Below are positions 18,775-28,382 of a stretch of 64,000 nucleotides of DNA, piece by piece. Source of the stretch: CAWIOX01 sp963837775 (GTDB lineage: Bacteria; Pseudomonadota; Gammaproteobacteria; Burkholderiales; Burkholderiaceae_D); NCBI GenBank assembly GCA_963837775.1, contig CAWIOX010000003.1:1-64000 (forward strand). The letters run 5' to 3'. The translations under genes and the position numbers were made by a program. How positions within the stretch are numbered: the stretch's first letter is position 1; every line of letters begins with the position of its first letter. Under the pieces are notes generated by a model. It made no database searches. It saw only the letters and a list, made by a program, of their open reading frames with translations, and was not told the DNA's origin.

Positions 18775-19392
18775 TCACAGCTGGCCGATGATTTCCACCA
18801 GCACTTCGTGCGTGGCGTCAATTGAACGGGTGGAATCGATGATGCGAAAACGCGCCGGGAATTGCGCGGCGCGGCGCAGGTATTCGGCGCGGGTCGCCGC
18901 AAAAAAATCCGCCTGTTCCAGCTCGAACTTGTCCAGCGCGCGCGTCGCATCCAGCCGCGCCCGCGCCACTTCCAGCGGCACGTCGAACAGCAGCGTCAGG
19001 TCGGGCTGCAGATGCGGATGCACCCATTGCTCCAGGATGTCGAGTTTTTGCAGGTCCAGCTTGCGCCCACCGCCTTGATAGGCGAAGGTGGCATCGGTAA
19101 ACCGGTCGGAAATCACCCAGTCGCCGCGCGCCAGCGCCGGTTCGATGACCTGCGCGATATGTTCGCGGCGCGCGGCAAACATCAGCAGCGCCTCCGTTTC
19201 CAGGTGCATTTTTTCATGCAACAGCAACTCGCGCAGTTTTTCTCCCAGCGCGGTGCCGCCCGGCTCACGCGTGGCGATGATGGATTTGCCGCTGGCCCTG
19301 AGGCAGTCCGCGACGAATCCGATGTGGGTCGATTTGCCGGCGCCATCGATGCCTTCAAAGGTGATGAACTTACCGCGTTTATGTTGTTTCAA
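18775..19392 (-). CDS. tmk: Thymidylate kinase
   Basis: 205 residues, standard for bacterial dTMP kinase (dTMP + ATP to dTDP). P-loop FEGIDGAGKSTH near the N-terminus, the ATREPGGTALGEKLRELLL loop and DRFTDATFAYQGGGR are present. The start is a TTG at 19392, chosen because GGAG lies 8 nt upstream and a longer frame would run deep into mltG. It begins 1 bp after the mltG stop (19394), so the genes are coupled. Confidence 0.94.
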   Translation of the reverse strand: MKQHKRGKFITFEGIDGAGKSTHIGFVADCLRASGKSIIATREPGGTALGEKLRELLLHEKMHLETEALLMFAARREHIAQVIEPALARGDWVISDRFTDATFAYQGGGRKLDLQKLDILEQWVHPHLQPDLTLLFDVPLEVARARLDATRALDKFELEQADFFAATRAEYLRRAAQFPARFRIIDSTRSIDATHEVLVEIIGQL

Positions 19393-19393
19393 A

Positions 19394-20390
19394 TTAGTTT
19401 GCTCCGCGCTGAAACTTGTTGACGGCCCGATTATGGTCGCCCAGATTGCTGGAAAACTGGCTGCTGCCATCCCCTTTGGCGACGAAATACAAGGCATCCG
19501 TTTTGGCCGGCTTGAGTGCTGCCGCCAGCGAGGCCGCACCCGGCAAGCGCGATCGGCGTCGGCGGCAAGCCGGCGTGCTTGTAGGTGTTGTAAGGCGTGT
19601 CGGCCAGCAGGTCGCGCTTGCGGATGTTGCCTTGATAACTGTCGCCCATGCCGTAAATGACGGTCGGATCGGTCTGCAGCATCATGCCGGTTTTAAGGCG
19701 ATTGACGAACACGCCGGCGATCATGTCGCGATCGGCTTTTTTCCCGGTCTCTTTTTCGACGATCGATGCCATCACCAGCGCCTCATACGGATTCTTGTAA
19801 GGCAGCGCTGCGTCGCGCACTGCCCATGCGTCGTTGAGGCGGGTCGTCATGGTTGCATTGGCCTGCTTGAAAATCTGCAGATCGCTGGCTCCTTTGGCGA
19901 ACAGGTAGGTATCAGGAAAGAACAAGCCTTCCGCCTGCTGGTACTCGGGGGCGATTATGGCCAGCAGCTCCTGCTCCGTCATGTCGGCAGTATCGTGTTT
20001 CAGGGCCGGATGATCGGCAATCGCACGGCGCATTTGCTTGAAGGTCCAGCCTTCGATGATGACCAGCGACTCTTGCGCGAACTCGCCGCGTGCCAGTTGC
20101 GTAATCAGCATGCGCGGCGTGGTGCCGGGTTTCAGCTCGTAATTGCCGGCCTTCAGTTTCTGGCCCTGGCCGACCAACCGTGCCAGCAGCGCCAGCAAGG
20201 TCGGCTGCACCGGCACGCCCGCGTCTGCAATTTGCTGCGTTGCGCTGTTTAATCCGCTGCCTGGCTTGATCGAAAACTCGATCGGCTTGTCGGCACTGCT
20301 GATGTCGGTATTGGCCCATTGTATGAAACTGGTGGCGCCAGCCAGCGCCAGCACAGCAGATCCGATCAGTATTTTCTTGAAAAATGTCAT
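19394..20390 (-). CDS. mltG: Endolytic transglycosylase MltG (frame broken)
   Basis: About 331 residues after repair. ATG 20390 precedes a membrane anchor (MTFFKKILIGSAVLALAG). The YceG-like catalytic region is recognisable: LFFPDTYLFAKGAS, ALVMASIVEKETG with the catalytic glutamate, IAGVFVNRLKTGMMLQTDPT and YNTYKHAGLPPTPIA. The frame breaks at 19544-19547: the coding strand reads CTTG where CTG restores ALPGAASLAAAL and the C-terminus GDGSSQFSSNLGDHNRAVNK. MltG cuts nascent peptidoglycan glycans in the inner membrane. Divergent from ygfZ, as in other betaproteobacteria. Confidence 0.9.
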
Positions 20391-20600
20391 GCCCGATGTG
20401 TGTTCCAACGTAAATTTGATGAGGGCTCTATAATCCTGAAAACGGCGATGCACTACTCGCCACAATCATCGGGAATCCAGCTGACAGCGTTTTCCCCTTG
20501 TCCGACAAGGTGCGCGGCAACGATGAGGATGCGCGTTAATGACGCTTCCAGGATCATCCGCCCGTAATGATAATGGCAATTGAAGAAAGCCCCTGCGTTT

Positions 20601-21662
20601 ATGATTGATTTTATGGATGGTTGGTTGCAGTTCCTGACACAACATGGTGCACATTTTACGCAGGACAAGCCAGGCGAGGTAGCGCACTTCGGCAGTCCGG
20701 CGACACAGGACAGCCTGGCTGCCGGTTTTGTTGCGCCGCTGACGGATCTGGGCCTGATTGCCGCCAGCGGCGAGGATGCCGCCAGTTTCCTGCACAGCCA
20801 GCTGACCAATGATGTGTTGCATCTGGGGCCGGCCGAAGCCCGCCTGGCCGGTTATTGCTCGCCCAAGGGGCGCTTGCTGGCAACCTTGCTGATGTGGAAA
20901 GCCGGGGCTGGCCTCGTGTTGCAGTTGCCGCGCGAGATACAGCCTGCGATCCAGAAGCGGCTGCAGATGTTCGTGATGCGTTCCAAAGTCAAGCTGGAAG
21001 ACGTCAGTGCGCAGCACGTGGTGCTGGGACTGGGCGGACAGGCGGCGGCCGGCGTGCTGGCGCAGTGGTTCCCGAGCCTGCCCGCCGCGCCGTATGCGAC
21101 CGCACATGCCGAGTGCGGCAGCCTGATCCGGGTCGCAGATGCATTCGGTGCGCCGCGTTACCAGTTGCTGACCTCGCCCGACACCGCCCAGGCGCTGTGG
21201 CCGGCACTGAGCGCTGCGCTGCAAGCGGTCGGCAACGGCGCATGGCGCTTGTCGGCGATTCAGGCCGGCGTGCCGCAGGTGACGCTGCCGACGCAGGAAC
21301 AGTTCGTGCCGCAAATGCTCAATCTCGAACTCATCGGCGGCGTCAATTTCAAAAAAGGCTGTTATCCGGGACAGGAAATCGTTGCGCGCATGCAGTATCT
21401 GGGCAAGCTCAAGCGCCGCACGATGCGCGCCGTGGTTGATGCCGCAGGGGTGACATCTGGCATGGAAGTATTTTCCAGCGCCGACCCCGAGCAGCCTTGC
21501 GGCATGATCGTCAATGCCGAAAGCAATGGCGCGCAGCATAGCGAGTGTCTGGTTGAAATAAAAATTGCCGCGCTGGAAGATGGCTCGGTGCATTGCGGTT
21601 CGGCCAGCGGAGCGCTGCTGCGCTTCCAGCCGCTGCCCTATGCGCTGCCGGATGCGGCCTGA
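20601..21662 (+). CDS. ygfZ: Folate-binding protein YgfZ/GcvT-like
   Basis: 353 residues from ATG 20601 (a further ATG at 20613 is possible; the extended frame uses TTG). The family signature KGCYPGQEIVARMQYLG is intact near residue 250, with PLTDLGLIAASGEDAASFLH in the N-terminal folate fold. YgfZ uses tetrahydrofolate in repair or assembly of Fe-S clusters such as that of MiaB. Divergent from mltG with about 210 bp between starts. Confidence 0.92.
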   Translation: MIDFMDGWLQFLTQHGAHFTQDKPGEVAHFGSPATQDSLAAGFVAPLTDLGLIAASGEDAASFLHSQLTNDVLHLGPAEARLAGYCSPKGRLLATLLMWKAGAGLVLQLPREIQPAIQKRLQMFVMRSKVKLEDVSAQHVVLGLGGQAAAGVLAQWFPSLPAAPYATAHAECGSLIRVADAFGAPRYQLLTSPDTAQALWPALSAALQAVGNGAWRLSAIQAGVPQVTLPTQEQFVPQMLNLELIGGVNFKKGCYPGQEIVARMQYLGKLKRRTMRAVVDAAGVTSGMEVFSSADPEQPCGMIVNAESNGAQHSECLVEIKIAALEDGSVHCGSASGALLRFQPLPYALPDAA

Positions 21663-21669
21663 GGCGCTG

Positions 21670-21742
21670 AATATACTCCCGCATGTATTTTTTAAAACCC
21701 AAAGAAATCGTGCGGGGAACACATGATTTTTAATCATACCCC
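21670..21742 (-). repeat. Dispersed GTATAT repeat, copy 3
   Basis: About 73 bp, read on the minus strand as GGGGTATGATTAAAAATCAT, then CCCCGCACGATTTC, then TTTTAAAAAATACATG and CGGGAGTATATT. It fills most of the gap between ygfZ and the DUF4936 gene. Confidence 0.88.
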
Positions 21743-21780
21743 GTATTTTTACTGAAAAGTCGCGAGGCCGACAGCCAGTC

Positions 21781-22071
21781 ATGGATTACTACGTTTATTA
21801 TCGCGTTCACTGTGAACAGGTGCCGAGCTTGCTGCCCAAGGTCAGGCAAATGCAGGCGGTGCTATCCAAGTGCTGCCGGGTTGCGCTGAAACGGCGACCG
21901 GGGCAAGCCGATGACTGCCAGACCTGGATGGAAGTCTACCTCGCGGCGCCGGAGGATTTTGAGCTGCAACTGGCGCAGGCGCTGCTGGCCACAGCAATAC
22001 CCGCCTTGATAAGCGGTGAACGCCATATCGAGCGTTTCATGGATTTTTCGGAAGATACACTATGTGCCTGA
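21781..22071 (+). CDS. DUF4936 family protein
   Basis: 96 residues, beginning MDYYVYYRVHCEQ and with a WMEVYLA core, which matches the DUF4936 family often next to ygfZ and NRDE genes in betaproteobacteria. The fold resembles a small ferredoxin-like alpha/beta protein. Function unknown. It ends inside the start of the NRDE gene (10-bp overlap). Confidence 0.8.
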   Translation: MDYYVYYRVHCEQVPSLLPKVRQMQAVLSKCCRVALKRRPGQADDCQTWMEVYLAAPEDFELQLAQALLATAIPALISGERHIERFMDFSEDTLCA

Positions 22072-22787
22072 TCGTTTTTGCATGGCAAGTCATGCCTGAC
22101 ATGCCGCTGATTGCCGCTGCCAATCGCGATGAATTCTTTGATCGTCCAAGCGCACCCGCGATGCAATGGGATGATCATCCGGAGATCTTTGCCGGACGCG
22201 ATCTGCTGGCCGGCGGCACCTGGCTGGGCATCTCGCCGTCGGGGCGTTTTGCCGCGCTGACCAATGTCCGCAGCGCCGCCGACGTGCGCAAGGATGCGCC
22301 CTCACGCGGCAGTCTGGTGACGGATTTCCTGATCGGCCAGATGTCGCCGCAAGACTATATCGATGCGCTGGCCGAACGTGCCGCGGTGTTCAATGGCTTC
22401 AACCTGCTGGTGGGCGACGGCAAGCAACTGCTGTGGTATTCCAACCGCGGCGCTTACGACAAGCGCAACGGCCAGCCGCTGGCGCCGGGCATCTACGGTT
22501 TGTCGAATGCGCTGCTGGACTCGCCCTGGCCCAAGGTGGTGCGGACCAAGGCGCAGTTTTCCAGCCTGCTATGCCAGAATGCGCCGCAGGACGCCTACTT
22601 CGACATGCTGCTCGATACCACGCAGGCCTCCGACTGCCGCCTGCCCAACACCGGCGTCGGCATCGAATGGGAGCGATTGCTGTCCTCGCCCTATATCCAG
22701 GCGCCGAACTACGGCACCCGAACCTCCAGCCTGGTGCGCATCCACGCGCAGGCGCCGTCGGAGCTGATCGAGATCATCCGGCAATAA
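22062..22787 (+). CDS. NRDE family protein
   Basis: 241 residues with the eponymous motif AANRDEFFDRPS near residue 18 after a conserved MCLIVFAW start, and GGTWLGISPSGRFAALTNVR. This family (TANGO2-like) has been linked to heme or lipid handling in eukaryotes; the bacterial role is unclear. The N-terminal cysteine at position 2 recalls N-terminal-nucleophile hydrolases. Start overlaps the DUF4936 end, so they are translationally coupled. Confidence 0.9.
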   Translation: MCLIVFAWQVMPDMPLIAAANRDEFFDRPSAPAMQWDDHPEIFAGRDLLAGGTWLGISPSGRFAALTNVRSAADVRKDAPSRGSLVTDFLIGQMSPQDYIDALAERAAVFNGFNLLVGDGKQLLWYSNRGAYDKRNGQPLAPGIYGLSNALLDSPWPKVVRTKAQFSSLLCQNAPQDAYFDMLLDTTQASDCRLPNTGVGIEWERLLSSPYIQAPNYGTRTSSLVRIHAQAPSELIEIIRQ

Positions 22788-22853
22788 TCCGGCAATCACT
22801 CAAGAAAGAGAAAAAGCTGCCGATAAGCAACTATCTAATTGAAGGAGTTCAAG

Positions 22854-23066
22854 ATGGACATCAGCGGAGTATCTGGCATCACCAGCAAGATCACTGAAAT
22901 GGCAACGACGCAGACCAATGACGCAGTCGGCATGGCTGTTCTCAAGAAGGCGATGGACATCGACGCCTCCAGTGCAGCGGCACTGATCGATGCGATACCG
23001 GCAGCGCCGGCTGCGGCCCACAACTTGCCGCCGCATCTGGGACACAACATCAACACGACCGCGTAA
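22854..23066 (+). CDS. YjfB-like putative motility protein
   Basis: 70 residues. ATG 22854 is chosen because GAAGGAG stands about 7 nt upstream. The sequence MDISGVSGITSKITEMATTQTNDAVGMAVLKKAMDID matches the small YjfB family annotated as putative motility proteins, whose members are often in flagellar regulons. Followed by a 52-bp perfect palindrome. Function is not established. Confidence 0.75.
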   Translation: MDISGVSGITSKITEMATTQTNDAVGMAVLKKAMDIDASSAAALIDAIPAAPAAAHNLPPHLGHNINTTA

Positions 23067-23079
23067 TACATTCACATAC

Positions 23080-23131
23080 CGGTCCAATGCAAATGGCCTG
23101 GGCAATTGCCCAGGCCATTTGCATTGGACCG
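23080..23131. terminator. Perfect 52-bp palindrome between convergent genes
   Basis: The sequence from 23080 to 23131 equals its own reverse complement, centred on AATT at 23104-23107, with arms containing GGTCCAATGCAAATGG and GCCTGGGC. It lies between the convergent YjfB-like and GGDEF/EAL genes. As RNA it folds into an almost loopless stem that would work on both strands, but there is no T-tract. Confidence 0.65.
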
Positions 23132-23155
23132 CGGTGTATATCAGCCCATGTCCGC

Positions 23156-26100
23156 TTACGCCGTTGCAGCCTCGAGCAAGGTGAAAAACTGCTCGGCCGG
23201 CACCGGCCTGGAAAATAAATAACCCTGCGCATAGTCGCAGCCGGCCGCAGCCAGCAAGGCGCGCTGCTGCTCGGTCTCCACCCCTTCCGCAATCACCTTC
23301 AGGCCAAGTTTGTGCGCCATCACGATGATGGCCTCGGACAAGGCCATGTCATTGGGGTCGCTTGCCAGATCCCTGACGAACGACTGGTCGATCTTCAGAT
23401 AATCGACATCGAATTTCTTCAGGTAGGACAGCGATGAATAGCCGGTGCCAAAATCGTCAATGGCCACCTGAAAGCCCGCAGCACGGAATTTCAGCAGCTT
23501 TTCTGCAATGTTGGCGTCGGCATGCAGCAGCACGCCCTCGGTAATTTCGATCGCGATGCTTTGTCCTGGCAAGCCCAGTTCCTGCAGATAAGCCGACCAT
23601 TCTTCATGGCTGCTTCCGTCATTGGCAAACTGCACGGGCGATTTGTTGACGCTGATCTGGAACTCGGGGCAGTACAAGGTTCGCCAGTGTTTGACCCAGT
23701 TTGCCGACTCCCTGAACACCCAGTTGCCGATATCGACAATCATCCCGGTTTCCTCGGCCAGCGCAATGAATTCGGCCGGACTGACCATGCCACGCTCCGG
23801 ATGCAGCCAGCGGATCAGCGCTTCCGCCTTATGAATATGACCGGTCGCCAGTTCCACGATAGGCTGCACATAGACCCTGAACTGCTGCGCGTCGAGCGCG
23901 CCGCGCAAGTCATTGATCATGCGCATCCGGTTTTGCGCCGCATCCTGCAGTTCGCGCGTGAAATGGCTGTAGCGGTTGCGCCCTTCTTCCTTTGCCACAT
24001 ACATCGCCTGATCGGCATTCTTGAACAGTTCGTCGATCTCGGTCGCGTCATTCGGAAACAGCGTGATGCCGATGCTGCCGGTCAGGTAAGCCAATTCACT
24101 GCCCAGATGAAACGGGGCGGCCAGCGCATCGAGGATGCTTTGCGCCACCCGCTCAACGCCGCCGACGGCCCCGACTTCAGTCAGCAGCAAGATGAATTCA
24201 TCCCCGCCCTGGCGCGCCAGCGTATCGGATTCGCGCACGCAGGCATTGATGCGGCGCGCCGCCTCGATCAGCAGCACATCGCCCATCGCGTGCCCCAGCG
24301 TATCGTTGACTTCCTTGAAATGATCCAGATCGATGAACATCAGTGCCAGTTGAAGGCCGCTGCGGTGCGCCTTCTTGATCCCCGACGCCAGCCGATCGTG
24401 GAACAGGCGGCGGTTAGGCAGCCCGGTCAGCGCATCGTAGTTGGCCTGCTGCCAGATCAACTCTTCCGTTTGCTTCTTTTTTGTAATATCGGAAAACAGT
24501 GCCACGCGCCGATGCGGCGTGCCATCGTCGTTGAAGGTGGTGTTGATGGTTTGCCATTCGATATAGACATCGCCGTTCTTGCGCCGATTCCATATTTCCC
24601 CTTCCCAATGACCGCTGCTGTTGATCGATTCCCACATTTGCCGATAAAAAGATTTGTCCTGACGGCCGGAATTGAGAATGCTCGGGCTATTGCCGATGAT
24701 TTCGCTCTCGGCGTAACCGGTGGTGCGGGTGAAGGCGGGGTTGATCGCAATGATGATGTTGTTGCTGTCGGTTACCATCATCGACTCGCTGCTGGTGTTG
24801 TAGACCGAATACGCCAATTGCAGCTGTTCTTCCTGCGATTTGCGCTCGCTGATATCGCGCACGATCACGCACAGGTAGCGCAGCCCCTCATATTGCACCG
24901 CGCTGCAGCTGACCTCGACCGGCATCGGCGCTTGCCCATCCCGCATCAGTGCCGACTCAAAGCGCCGTTCCTGCGCCTGCCCGGAGGCATCCAGCGGCCA
25001 TTCGGCAAAGCCAACCGCAGTCCACGACAGCCCCAGCAAGGTGCCGCCGCCAAACTGTTCGCGGGCTGCGCGGTTGGCATACACGAACTGCCCCTCTTGC
25101 CCGAGCAGAAAGAACATGTCGGCCGCATTGTCCATCACGAATTTATTGAAATACAGTTCCTTGGCGCTCTCGTGCAGGGCGGCATTGCGATGTTCGATAT
25201 CAGTCCGGTAGCGACCGAACAAACGCCCCATCCAGCGCGAAAAATACAGCGAAAAAACCAGCGCGACAGCGAATGCTGCCAGCAGGATCAGCAGCGTGCT
25301 CACGATGCTGCTGCGCACGCTGTCGTGCAGCATCTCGCGCTGTGCGTCGAGCGTGCTTTGCAGGTCGTCCAGATACACCCCGGCAATGATGATCCAGTCC
25401 CAGGAGTCGAGCTTGGACACAATCGACATCTTGGGCGCCATCAAGCCCGTTGCCGGATGCGGCCACTGATACTGCAGCAAGCCGCCGCCCTGTGCTGCCG
25501 CATCGAGAATCTGCTTGAACACCGTCCGCTCGGCAGGATTGCCCAGTTGTTCGACTTGCTTGCCCTCAAACGTGGGAACGGTAGGCAATAGCAGCACTGT
25601 GCCGTCGCGCCTGATGATGCTGAAGTAGCCATTGCGTCCGAAATGCTGGTTGCGCAAGCGCTCCAGCGCTTCCTGCTGCAGGTCTTCTTCCACCTTGTAG
25701 CGGTATTCGCCGGTGCCGATGATCCAGTTGAAGGGCGCAAACAGGCGCACATACGCGATCTTGTCCTTCATCTCGGTGGTCGAGCCGGGCGGATACCAGC
25801 GGTAGTGCGAAAATCCGGCCATGGTCGGATTGGCGGCAGCCTCGATCAGGCCGCGCATGATCGGAAAGCCGGTGTCATCCAGATTGTTGAGCAGCGACGT
25901 GCCCTCCAGCTTCGGCACCGTCGGCAGCAAAATGCAGTTGCCGTCCATATCGTCGATGAAAAAATAGCCGCGCCCCTGATAAAAACGCATCGGGCGGATC
26001 GCCTCAACGATCAGTTGCTTGATGTCGGCAGTGCTGCGCCGCCCTTTTTCGCGCTGGTAGATCGCCGTGGCGAGCTGGAACACCTGATCCACCTGGCTGC

Positions 26101-26359
26101 TGATATCGGCCTTGAGCACGGTTTCGGTACGCGAGCGTACATAGTCGAGATAGTTTCGCGTCGCCTCGACCTGACTTTTCAGCAAGGTTTCCTGCTCACG
26201 CAGGGTATTCGCCTTGAAGCTCGCCATGTTGCTTTCGTATTCGGCAACATGCTGCAGCGTGAAATACAGCCCCATCGAAACAGCCAGGACAAAGGCCAGC
26301 CCCAGCATCCCGAACAACTGCAGGCGCGATAATTTTTTTTCGTTTAGATTCGACAACAT
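23156..26359 (-). CDS. Membrane Cache/PAS/GGDEF/EAL cyclic-di-GMP enzyme
   Basis: 1067 residues from ATG 26359 (the upstream extension is not protein-like). Order: N-terminal membrane helix, two tandem periplasmic small Cache units (each with a GYFFI/GYFSI ... LLPTVP...EG pattern), a second helix (STLLILLAAFAVALVFSLYF), two PAS domains, a GGDEF domain with intact RQGGDEF near residue 717, and an EAL domain with KAEALIRW near 846 and DDFGTGYSSLSYL. Both active-site signatures are present, so synthesis and hydrolysis of c-di-GMP are both possible. Tandem Cache units suggest sensing a small organic ligand. The gene stands alone. Confidence 0.93.
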   Translation of the reverse strand: MLSNLNEKKLSRLQLFGMLGLAFVLAVSMGLYFTLQHVAEYESNMASFKANTLREQETLLKSQVEATRNYLDYVRSRTETVLKADISSQVDQVFQLATAIYQREKGRRSTADIKQLIVEAIRPMRFYQGRGYFFIDDMDGNCILLPTVPKLEGTSLLNNLDDTGFPIMRGLIEAAANPTMAGFSHYRWYPPGSTTEMKDKIAYVRLFAPFNWIIGTGEYRYKVEEDLQQEALERLRNQHFGRNGYFSIIRRDGTVLLLPTVPTFEGKQVEQLGNPAERTVFKQILDAAAQGGGLLQYQWPHPATGLMAPKMSIVSKLDSWDWIIIAGVYLDDLQSTLDAQREMLHDSVRSSIVSTLLILLAAFAVALVFSLYFSRWMGRLFGRYRTDIEHRNAALHESAKELYFNKFVMDNAADMFFLLGQEGQFVYANRAAREQFGGGTLLGLSWTAVGFAEWPLDASGQAQERRFESALMRDGQAPMPVEVSCSAVQYEGLRYLCVIVRDISERKSQEEQLQLAYSVYNTSSESMMVTDSNNIIIAINPAFTRTTGYAESEIIGNSPSILNSGRQDKSFYRQMWESINSSGHWEGEIWNRRKNGDVYIEWQTINTTFNDDGTPHRRVALFSDITKKKQTEELIWQQANYDALTGLPNRRLFHDRLASGIKKAHRSGLQLALMFIDLDHFKEVNDTLGHAMGDVLLIEAARRINACVRESDTLARQGGDEFILLLTEVGAVGGVERVAQSILDALAAPFHLGSELAYLTGSIGITLFPNDATEIDELFKNADQAMYVAKEEGRNRYSHFTRELQDAAQNRMRMINDLRGALDAQQFRVYVQPIVELATGHIHKAEALIRWLHPERGMVSPAEFIALAEETGMIVDIGNWVFRESANWVKHWRTLYCPEFQISVNKSPVQFANDGSSHEEWSAYLQELGLPGQSIAIEITEGVLLHADANIAEKLLKFRAAGFQVAIDDFGTGYSSLSYLKKFDVDYLKIDQSFVRDLASDPNDMALSEAIIVMAHKLGLKVIAEGVETEQQRALLAAAGCDYAQGYLFSRPVPAEQFFTLLEAATA

Positions 26360-26478
26360 GGCATTTCGCAAAGGGGGTGTCAGGCAAGACATGGCTGTGC
26401 ATCTGCATCTGCCGGACAACCAGCAAGGCATCACTTATTTTCAGTGACACCCAAGCCAATTGAGCGCCATGGCCGGTA

Positions 26479-26916
26479 TCAGTCGAAGGTGCGCTGCATG
26501 TGGATATGCGCAATCCCCGCCTCGATAAATTCCTCGCCTTCGCGCACGAAGCCGTGGCGACCGTAAAACGCTTCCGCCTGCGACTGCGCATTGAGTTGCA
26601 CCCGCTTGTCGCGCCGCAGTTGCGCCTGCTGCATCAGCGCCTGCAGGATCGCCGCGCCGACACCGGCGCCGCGCGCCGCCTGCTTGACCGCCATGCGGCC
26701 GATATGGCCATCCGGCAGCAGGCGTCCGGTACCGACCGCTTGTTCGCTGCCATCTTCGCCTGTCAGGTAGGCGACTGCATGCAGGCACTGGGCATCCATC
26801 TCATCCCACTCCATTTCCAGCGGGACTTTTTGTTCCAGTACAAAAACTTCATAGCGAATGGCTTGGGCTTCAGGCTGCTGGGTGGCCCAGTCGCCGAGTG
26901 AGACGCGGAGTGTCAT
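26479..26916 (-). CDS. GNAT N-acetyltransferase, ElaA/YjcF-like
   Basis: 145 residues. Conserved GNAT features: AIRYEVFVLEQKVPLEMEWD at the N-terminus (ElaA/YjcF subgroup), GRLLPDGHIGRMAVKQAARG, GVGAAILQALM for acetyl-CoA binding and FYGRHGFVREGEEFIEAGI at the end. Cytosolic; substrate unknown. A dispersed repeat and a second ElaA-like gene lie upstream. Confidence 0.88.
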   Translation of the reverse strand: MTLRVSLGDWATQQPEAQAIRYEVFVLEQKVPLEMEWDEMDAQCLHAVAYLTGEDGSEQAVGTGRLLPDGHIGRMAVKQAARGAGVGAAILQALMQQAQLRRDKRVQLNAQSQAEAFYGRHGFVREGEEFIEAGIAHIHMQRTFD

Positions 26917-27083
26917 GGCTGTTCAGGAGTAAGTTTTCAAAGGCCGTGATTGTCGCACGCCAATCGCCCGGCATGGCAAGCCCTTTGCGCAAAACATGCC
27001 GATCCCGATTGCGTCATCGAATCCAATGCGCTTTCGCGCCGCCGTGCGCGCCGCGGCCACCCTCCTGCAAATAATAAAAATCA

Positions 27084-27159
27084 GGGGGTATATGGCAAAA
27101 CATGTGGCTTGCCGCACGAATATTAAAGGGGCTTGAAAAATACAGGGCTGAGTATATTG
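27084..27159 (+). repeat. Dispersed GTATAT repeat, copy 4
   Basis: About 76 bp and close to consensus: GGGGGTATATGGCAAAACAT, then GCCGCACGAATATT, then GGGGCTTGAAAAATACAGGG and CTGAGTATATTG. Lies between the two GNAT genes. Confidence 0.9.
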
Positions 27160-27175
27160 AAGGCGTCGGAGCCGC

Positions 27176-27694
27176 CTAGCGCAGCATCTCGATATGCGGA
27201 ATATCGTCTTCATCATAGGGCTCCGAGCACGCCCGGAAGCCGAATTCACTATAGAAGCGCTGCAGATACAACTGTGCGGAAATCCGTATCCGCCGGCCGG
27301 GGAATTGCTGCTCGCAGCGACGTATGCCCTGCTCCAGCAACGCCCTGCCCAGACCGCTGCCGCGCGCGGCATCCGCGGTCAGCACCCGCCCCAGCGATGG
27401 TTCAGGGTATTTCGCACCCGGTTCGACGCAGCGCAGATACGCGGCCAGCGTGCGCACCCCGGCGTGCATTTGCCAGCCGAGCAGATGATAAGCGCGCTGA
27501 TCCAGCGCATCGATGTCGGGATACAGGCAGCGCTGTTCCAGGATAAATACCTGCTGGCGCCTGGCCAGCAGCGCGTACAGGGCATCGATATCGAGTTCCC
27601 TGAAGGAAGACCATTGCCACTCTGTCGCGGGGCCGCTGGCGGCGATGAGCGGGAAATCTGTGGCGAGCGACGGCAGACCGGCATTGTGCGGCAT
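27176..27694 (-). CDS. GNAT N-acetyltransferase, ElaA family
   Basis: 172 residues with the ElaA pattern: RRQQVFILEQRCLYPDIDAL, HLLGWQMHAGVRTLAAYLR, GRVLTADAARGSGLGRALL and the ending FYSEFGFRACSEPYDEDDI. Cytosolic acetyltransferase; substrate unknown. Same strand as the other GNAT gene but separated by repeat copy 4. Confidence 0.88.
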   Translation of the reverse strand: MPHNAGLPSLATDFPLIAASGPATEWQWSSFRELDIDALYALLARRQQVFILEQRCLYPDIDALDQRAYHLLGWQMHAGVRTLAAYLRCVEPGAKYPEPSLGRVLTADAARGSGLGRALLEQGIRRCEQQFPGRRIRISAQLYLQRFYSEFGFRACSEPYDEDDIPHIEMLR

Positions 27695-27767
27695 GATTTT
27701 CCCCTCTGGATCAAGATGAGCTTACTTGATGCATGACAGGAGCGGCCGGCATCGGCGCCATGCGGTC

Positions 27768-28211
27768 TTAATCTGGCAACAGCTTCCTGCCGGCATCGAG
27801 CCGCTTCAGGTACTTGAAGGTGCCCATCGCTTTCGCCACCAGTTGGTCGCCGTTCCAGACTTCACCTTCGCAAAAACACATCGTGGTCGAGCGATGAAAG
27901 GCCTTGCCCGTGGCGACCAGGCGGCCGCCCGGCTTGCCGCCTGGCTGCACGAAACTGGTGTTCATGTCGACCGTCACCGCGGCTTTGGCATCCGGGTACA
28001 GCGAACGGCCGGCCAGCGACATCACCACATCGAGCAAGGTCATCGTCAGACCGCCGTGCGACACATGCCAGCTGTTCATATGGCGCGGCGCGAGATCCAG
28101 CGCGACTTGCGCTTCGCCGTCGGCCATGTTGATAAATTCGACGCCGAGATCTTCCAGGAAAGGGTTATTGACCGGAAAGGCCTTGCGCGGCAGTTGGACC
28201 ACGGCGCTCAT
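27768..28211 (-). CDS. PaaI-type hotdog thioesterase
   Basis: 147 residues from ATG 28211. An in-frame extension to 28340 exists, but it runs into repeat copy 5 and is not protein-like. The hotdog core is clear: FLEDLGVEFINMADGEAQV, HMNSWHVSHGGLTMTLLDVV with the family HGG motif, and AAVTVDMNTSFVQPG. These proteins hydrolyse acyl- or aryl-CoA thioesters in the cytosol. Substrate unknown. Confidence 0.88.
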   Translation of the reverse strand: MSAVVQLPRKAFPVNNPFLEDLGVEFINMADGEAQVALDLAPRHMNSWHVSHGGLTMTLLDVVMSLAGRSLYPDAKAAVTVDMNTSFVQPGGKPGGRLVATGKAFHRSTTMCFCEGEVWNGDQLVAKAMGTFKYLKRLDAGRKLLPD

Positions 28212-28291
28212 CGGACGCTGCCCGCGCCGCGAGCGGCAGTCGGCAGCTGCATCGAAAACTGTTCTTCCACACCCATAATCCATCCTTATCC

Positions 28292-28367
28292 GGGGAGTAT
28301 CACCAAAAACAGTGGCATCCCCGCTTGATTTCATTGCCATTCAAAAAATACATGGCGGAGTATATTT
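28292..28367 (+). repeat. Dispersed GTATAT repeat, copy 5
   Basis: About 76 bp: GGGGAGTATCACCAAAAACA, then CCCCGCTTGATTTCATT, then TTCAAAAAATACATG and GCGGAGTATATT. Lies between the thioesterase and Dabb genes. Confidence 0.85.
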
Positions 28368-28382
28368 TTAACGCATGCGCGC

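Noticed and set aside
23522..25591. 689-residue plus-strand open frame
   Set aside because: Antisense to the GGDEF/EAL gene, an artefact of codon use in G/C-rich DNA.
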